Below are positions 59,935 through 64,000 of a stretch of 64,000 nt of DNA, piece by piece. Origin of the DNA: Zanthoxylum bungeanum (lineage: Eukaryota; Streptophyta; Magnoliopsida; Sapindales; Rutaceae); contig SKCR01018455.1 of NCBI GenBank assembly GCA_019454045.1, forward strand, positions 1 through 64,000, given 5' to 3'. Below the pieces are notes generated by a model, which saw nothing but the letters and a program-made list of their open reading frames with translations, did not search any database and was not told where the DNA came from. The position numbers and the translations under genes were made by a program. The stretch's first letter is position 1; the number at the start of each line of letters is the position of its first letter.

Positions 59935-60365
59935 CGAATTTTTTTACTTTTAGCGTCGAATACTTCGACGCCAATAAGTAGGCTGTTCATTAAAATTTAG
60001 GGTTATTTTTCCGGGAAATTTAATTTTCATATTTAGCGTCGAAACATACAATTCGACGCTAAATTTACAATTAGCATCGAATTAATTTGATTTTAGCGTC
60101 GACAATTTCAACGCCAAAAAAACGGGCGGTTTATTAAAAATTTAGGGTTATTTTTCCGGGAAATTTAATTTTTATTTAGCGTCGACACACAATAATCGAC
60201 GCTAAATGTAAGACATTTAGCGTCGATTATTCTTCGACGCTAAATGAAAGACATTTACCGTCGAAGAATAGTCGACGCTAAATGTCTTTCATTTAGCGTC
60301 GAAGAATAGTCGACGCTAAATGTCTTCATTTAGCGTCGACTATTGTGTGTCGACGCTAAATGTCT
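59935..60365. repeat. Internal cluster of GCGTCGA repeats ending in a ~190-bp near-perfect palindrome
   Basis: The CACTA subterminal word TTTAGCGTCGA recurs about twenty times between the two genes. From 60174 to 60363 the sequence folds back on itself about a centre near 60268 (left half GCGTCGACACACAATAATCG; right half the reverse complement with few mismatches). Confidence 0.9.
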
Positions 60366-60494
60366 ACCATTAAAAATAATAATTAAAAACAAATATATCA
60401 TAGTTATACTATTAATCATTACGTTAATATTTCAACCATATCTAAAGAGTAATTAAAATCAACAACCATACATTATAATCCATAAAATTATTCA
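60366..60494. other. AT-rich spacer downstream of the TNP2 exons
   Basis: Nothing recognisable; probably the 3' UTR of TNP2 with AATAAT/AATTAAA-type words. Confidence 0.5.
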
Positions 60495-61784
60495 TCAATC
60501 ACAAAATACTGTAACTTCATAATTAATCACTATTATCGTCGGTATTTGAGGATTCGTGACTGGAATCGAAGTCATCTTCAGTGTCAATTGTTCTTCACTT
60601 GCTACTTCAACGCTCACTTCAGAATGAGGAATTAGCTCAACGTCTGTACTAGCTCGAGTTAATGTGATATTTTCAGGAACGTTGACAGTTGGTCCAAAAA
60701 ATATCTGTTCAGGAACTTCAAAATTGCCAGAGACTTCTTGTGTTTCATCTGATATGTCAACTCTATCTTTCTCCTGCATATCCCAAATGGCCCTATGTTG
60801 TAACTTTTCTACCACCATCCATCCAGTTCCTAACTTAGGATCAGGTATATATATCACTGAACGTGCTTGCGTACAAAAAATGTATGGATCATTCTTGTAC
60901 CAACAACATTGAACATTAATTGACGTGAGATGATTACTAACTTGAATTCTCCTCTTTCTGGCATTTGTGTCAAACACCTTACATTGGAATAGCACAGTAT
61001 GTCGTCTGGGTCGATATATCAACTCAATGACTGATTGTAATACGCCGTAGAAGTCAATTACATCTGAGCCGTGTTCTCATTGGACTACAATTCCAGAATT
61101 TTGAGTCACATGAGTAACATCTCGCTGTTCGGTATGAAATCTAACTCCGTTGACAATACATCCACTGTACTCATAAGCCTGCTTTTGAGGCCCATAAGCC
61201 AAAGAAACCAACGAGGATTGCGAGTCCAATTGACCATTTTGCACTTGATTGTTAATCTGACAATGAAATTTATGTGTTAATATAACAAACTGAAATGTCT
61301 AATGTTATGATCAAAATAAATATAAAATATTCTAACTTACAGTTGTCTCAAACCATTTAGGAAATTCTTTTTTGTGGGTTTCATCAACATTATGGTCACC
61401 ATCATATTGTAGCATTGTTAGATGTTGCCTACAATAAATTATCACGGTTAATGTATGGCAAAAATACAGTAATGATGCACCAGAAAAACTTACGTTAAAT
61501 ACGGTTGCACTTCATCACAATTACTCAATATAAACCAATGCGCACGTTGAACTTCCTGAAGGGTTAGTAATTTGACACCTACAGCCCCAAATGGTCTGTA
61601 ATTTTGACGGAACACTGTGATCTCTTGGTTATTACTTGCATCTCCATCATAGTTTCGTAGCCGACGATTAAAATGAGTTTCAATATTCTGCATGTACATC
61701 GAACAAAATGTTATTGCTTCACTTATTATAACAGCTTCAGCTATTGAACCGTCAGGGCGTGCCTTATTTTTCACATATTGTTTG
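60495..61784 (-). pseudogene. TNP2-type CACTA transposase, C-terminal exons (DUF4218 end and DUF4216)
   Basis: TNP2 is the En/Spm-type transposase that cuts and moves the element. Exons in sense order: 61784-61494 (VKNKARPDGSIAEA, ITFCSMYMQNIETHFNRR, NYDG, YRPFGAVG, FILSNCDEVQPYL: end of DUF4218), 61428-61341 (KKEFPKWFETT) and 61256-60495. The last exon carries DUF4216: FYGVLQSVIELIYRPRRHTV, CCWYKNDPYIFCTQARSVIY and GWMVVEKLQHRAIWDM. All borders are GT/AG. A TGA at 61077-61079 interrupts the last exon just before GSDVIDFYGVL. The upstream exons, with the catalytic domain, are separated by the LTR inserted at 61785. Confidence 0.87.
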
Positions 61785-63005
61785 TGTAGGGTTTTTAGGG
61801 GCAGAATCCGGTAACGCAGCGGAAGCGGCGGAAGATCATATCTTCCGATTTCAAAATTTTTCTTGGATTAATTAAATAAAAATATTTATTTAATTGCCCA
61901 ATAATCAAATTATGAAACAAAATTTCAAATGAATCATATTCAAGTGAAATTACCAATTACCCTTATATGGTTTTTGTCCATTTTAGTCCGAAATTGATCC
62001 AATCAATTTGAATGATTCTAAATCATTTCTAAGATGAACTTAGCATGTTCAAAACATCAAAACACCAAAGCAACCAAAATCCCCTTTTTGACCCTAAGGC
62101 CGAATGCACCATTTGGTGCACAAATTGACCATTTGGTCATTTCATGCTTCAAAACTCATCCAAATGAAATCCAATCAATATGAAACTTTGCATGCATCAT
62201 ATACACACCCAAATGCTCAACATATATGAAAACCCCCAAATTTGGAATTGGTCATGAACCCTAATTTTTCAATTTCTTCAAATTGGACAATTAGACCCAA
62301 TTGGTTAAATCAACTACTTCAATCATGTTTCTTCCATCCAATCAAAGTCTCAACAATGAAACAACTCAAGATCAAATCTAGGTCATCTAAGAGTGGGTCA
62401 ACAACTCTAGATTAGCAACAAGGTTCCAAAACCATAAAAGAACACTTATTACTACAATAGCCATAGCTTCCTTCATCATACATGCTTTACACTTTCACCA
62501 AAACTTCCATCAACAAAAACACAAGGAATAAAGAAAGAAATAACCTAAGAACATCATATGTAAAGCCTAGATCCTAAGGAACATTTTCCTTTCTAATAGC
62601 AAGTTGGAAAAAAACTCACTAAAATCCAAGCTTTCTTTGATTTCTCTTTCTTTCTCACAAGCTTCCTTGCTTCCATTAATGGAGTTTTTGTCAAAGTGAA
62701 TTAGGTTATCAAATGAAAGTGAAATGAAAACTATAAATACTTGCTACACTTTTAGCCTTGGCCGAAATTGGCCAAGCCAAATGCAAGAATAATAATTTCA
62801 TTTCATTTGACATTTTATTTATCAACTTTAATAAAATCTAAAAACACTTTAAGATATTAATAGAAAGTCAACAAAAGCAACCAAGAGAAATATAAACTCT
62901 TATATTCTAAGGTCATGGCCGAAATTAATAGAAAAATAAAGGAAAAAACTATTTCATTTTCAAACAATTTTGAACAAATATCTTAAGAAGTCAAATCAAT
63001 TTGAC
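61785..63005 (-). repeat. H2: second H-family LTR (reverse orientation), partial
   Basis: TGTAGGGTTTTTAGGGGCAG at 61785 is the reverse complement of the H LTR end. Similarity to 52390-53617 continues to about 63005 and then stops. The presumed left TSD is GTTTG (61780-61784). Whether this is a solo LTR or an element end lies outside the window. Confidence 0.85.
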
Positions 63006-64000
63006 AACCTGTCAAGTTCAAACCTTTAATAAGCTCACATTGACAAATATCTTAAATATCTTAGAGATAAGTTTTCTCAGAATCTACAATAGATTGCTGA
63101 GTATAACTTTTCTCACTGTCATACTGTAAAAGGTCAAACCTTTAATAAGCTCACATTGCTTTCGCTGCGCAAACAATTAGCACATATCATGAACTAATTC
63201 ATAATGAAAGCGTAATCAAGTTCAAAACTTGATCGTAGTAAGCTATGAACAATCTTAGATCTATGGTTCAATGGTGAACTTCCAGAATCGATATCAAATA
63301 TCGCTTCCATTATAAGTTATAGGATAATTTTCTTCAGTAAGAAAACAACGGAACCATTAAGTATCAAATACTCGTGAATGATTCTTTTATCCTATTAAAC
63401 TTGTACGGAAGATTTATAAGGGTTGTTTCATCTTATTAATTACATAGTTCCATTTATAATTTATCATTCTCACATTTGACTTCAATAAGTCAAGTCTTTT
63501 CTACAATAGTTAACATTTGATGTTACACACCAAGTAATAAAACGATTTTATTACTTAGAATCGTAGGAAAGATATTCTATTAAATAGAATACAATATTCT
63601 ATTAAACAGAATAAACGATAACTTTTACTTATACCTCCGAGGTGTAAGTAATTTCCATTATAAACTATTATATAAAAGAAAGATTGAAATCTCAAATTTT
63701 TCAAGATTCAAATTTTCTACCTATACATATCATATATGCAACTGTAGAAAATAATGGAACATTAATTAAAGAGATGAATTAGTGTTACTGGAGTATAACC
63801 CCAAGAGTATTGAAACTAATTCGGTAACATTCAATATCAAACGAACCAAATCATATAAGATCTGATTGCTCCCACTACTCAATTCCATCAGATGGAATCA
63901 TGGAAGAATAATATTGAATATGAATCATATTCACTAAATAACCTTAGAACTAATTGCTTTAAATTCATACGTTTGATCGTATCAAAGATCTTTGAACAGT
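63006..64000. other. Unassigned AT-rich sequence at the window end
   Basis: No ORF or domain. A 24-bp word (starts CAAACCTTTAATAAGCTCAC) is repeated at 63018 and about 63135. The sequence departs from the H LTR, so another insertion or a divergent H interior is likely. A TAGTGGGAGCAATC stretch (reverse strand, near 63870) is reminiscent of copia interiors but too weak to call. Confidence 0.35.

Larger units (their letters stand above)
56802..64000 (-). mobile_element. CACTA (En/Spm) DNA transposon, left end and two genes; runs past the window
   Basis: Starts CACTACAAGAATTAGACC, the CACTA terminal motif, followed by dense GCGTCGA/TCGACGC subterminal repeats (56822-57275). Inside on the minus strand are a Transposase_24-type gene (57472-58915) and the 3' exons of a TNP2 transposase (60495-61784). 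That gene order (TNP2 upstream, second protein downstream) is that of En/Spm. An H-family LTR interrupts it at 61785. The other terminus is not in view. Confidence 0.9.

Noticed and set aside
1..64000. Host protein-coding, tRNA or rRNA genes
   Set aside because: I saw no non-transposon domain, tRNA body or rRNA segment on either strand; the tRNA-like matches are only retroelement primer sites.

Overview
This window looks like intergenic heterochromatin from a plant nuclear genome, very probably an eudicot. It is AT-rich, and I find no intact host gene, tRNA or rRNA. Nearly every stretch I can assign belongs to nested LTR retrotransposons or to one CACTA (En/Spm) DNA transposon. Assignments rest on TG...CA long terminal repeats, 5-bp target-site duplications (TSDs), primer-binding sites, polypurine tracts and decayed gag/pol domains. 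The species cannot be named from this.

Layout, left to right. K (1-134 and 9598-13325, plus strand) is the 3' end of a Ty3/Tat-like element: a 3' UTR with three tandem arrays, a polypurine tract and an LTR. A (135-9597, minus) is a complete but dead Ty1/copia element in K, with TSD GCATA. Next is J, the 5' end of a second minus-strand Tat element (13326-18760), hit by a solo copia LTR F (13380-15344, TSD GTTGT). G (about 18761-55151, minus) is a decayed Ogre/Tat pro-pol split into several blocks. B (22318-50825, plus, TSD ACAAG) is a copia element inserted in the G reverse transcriptase. C (29125-48578, plus, TSD AATAC) is a gag-only Athila/Tat-like element inside the B 3' LTR. D (30784-45972, plus, TSD GATGA) is a copia element inside C. 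E (31725-33978, TSD GGTAG) is a solo LTR inside the D 5' LTR. H (51002-53617, TSD GAAGG) is a solo LTR inside the G reverse transcriptase. T (55152-56801) is a truncated LTR starting TGTCACGCC. From 56802 a minus-strand CACTA element begins, with subterminal GCGTCGA repeats, a spliced Transposase_24-type gene and the 3' exons of a TNP2 transposase. It is broken at 61785 by an H-family LTR that leads to unresolved sequence at the window end.

The insertions can be ordered: G is older than B, B older than C, C older than D, D older than E. A 1.75-kb block (B-LTR fragment, C LTR, C leader) recurs inside the right part of D. A tandem duplication followed by LTR-LTR collapse explains it.

The most unusual signal is a string of up to ten different short inverted repeats in the copia LTRs. 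Nearly every pair of arms is separated by exactly three bases, usually TGG or TAG in element sense. The pattern is kept in four related LTR families, and a similar one occurs in the less related B LTR. Other points of interest are a C element with a perfect TSD but no 3' LTR, a near-perfect ~190-bp palindrome and a 23+2+23-bp hairpin in the CACTA, a 43-bp array grading into a 34-bp array in K, and a short motif recurring three times in the leaders of both A and D. No pathway operates here; the content is replicating elements and their debris.
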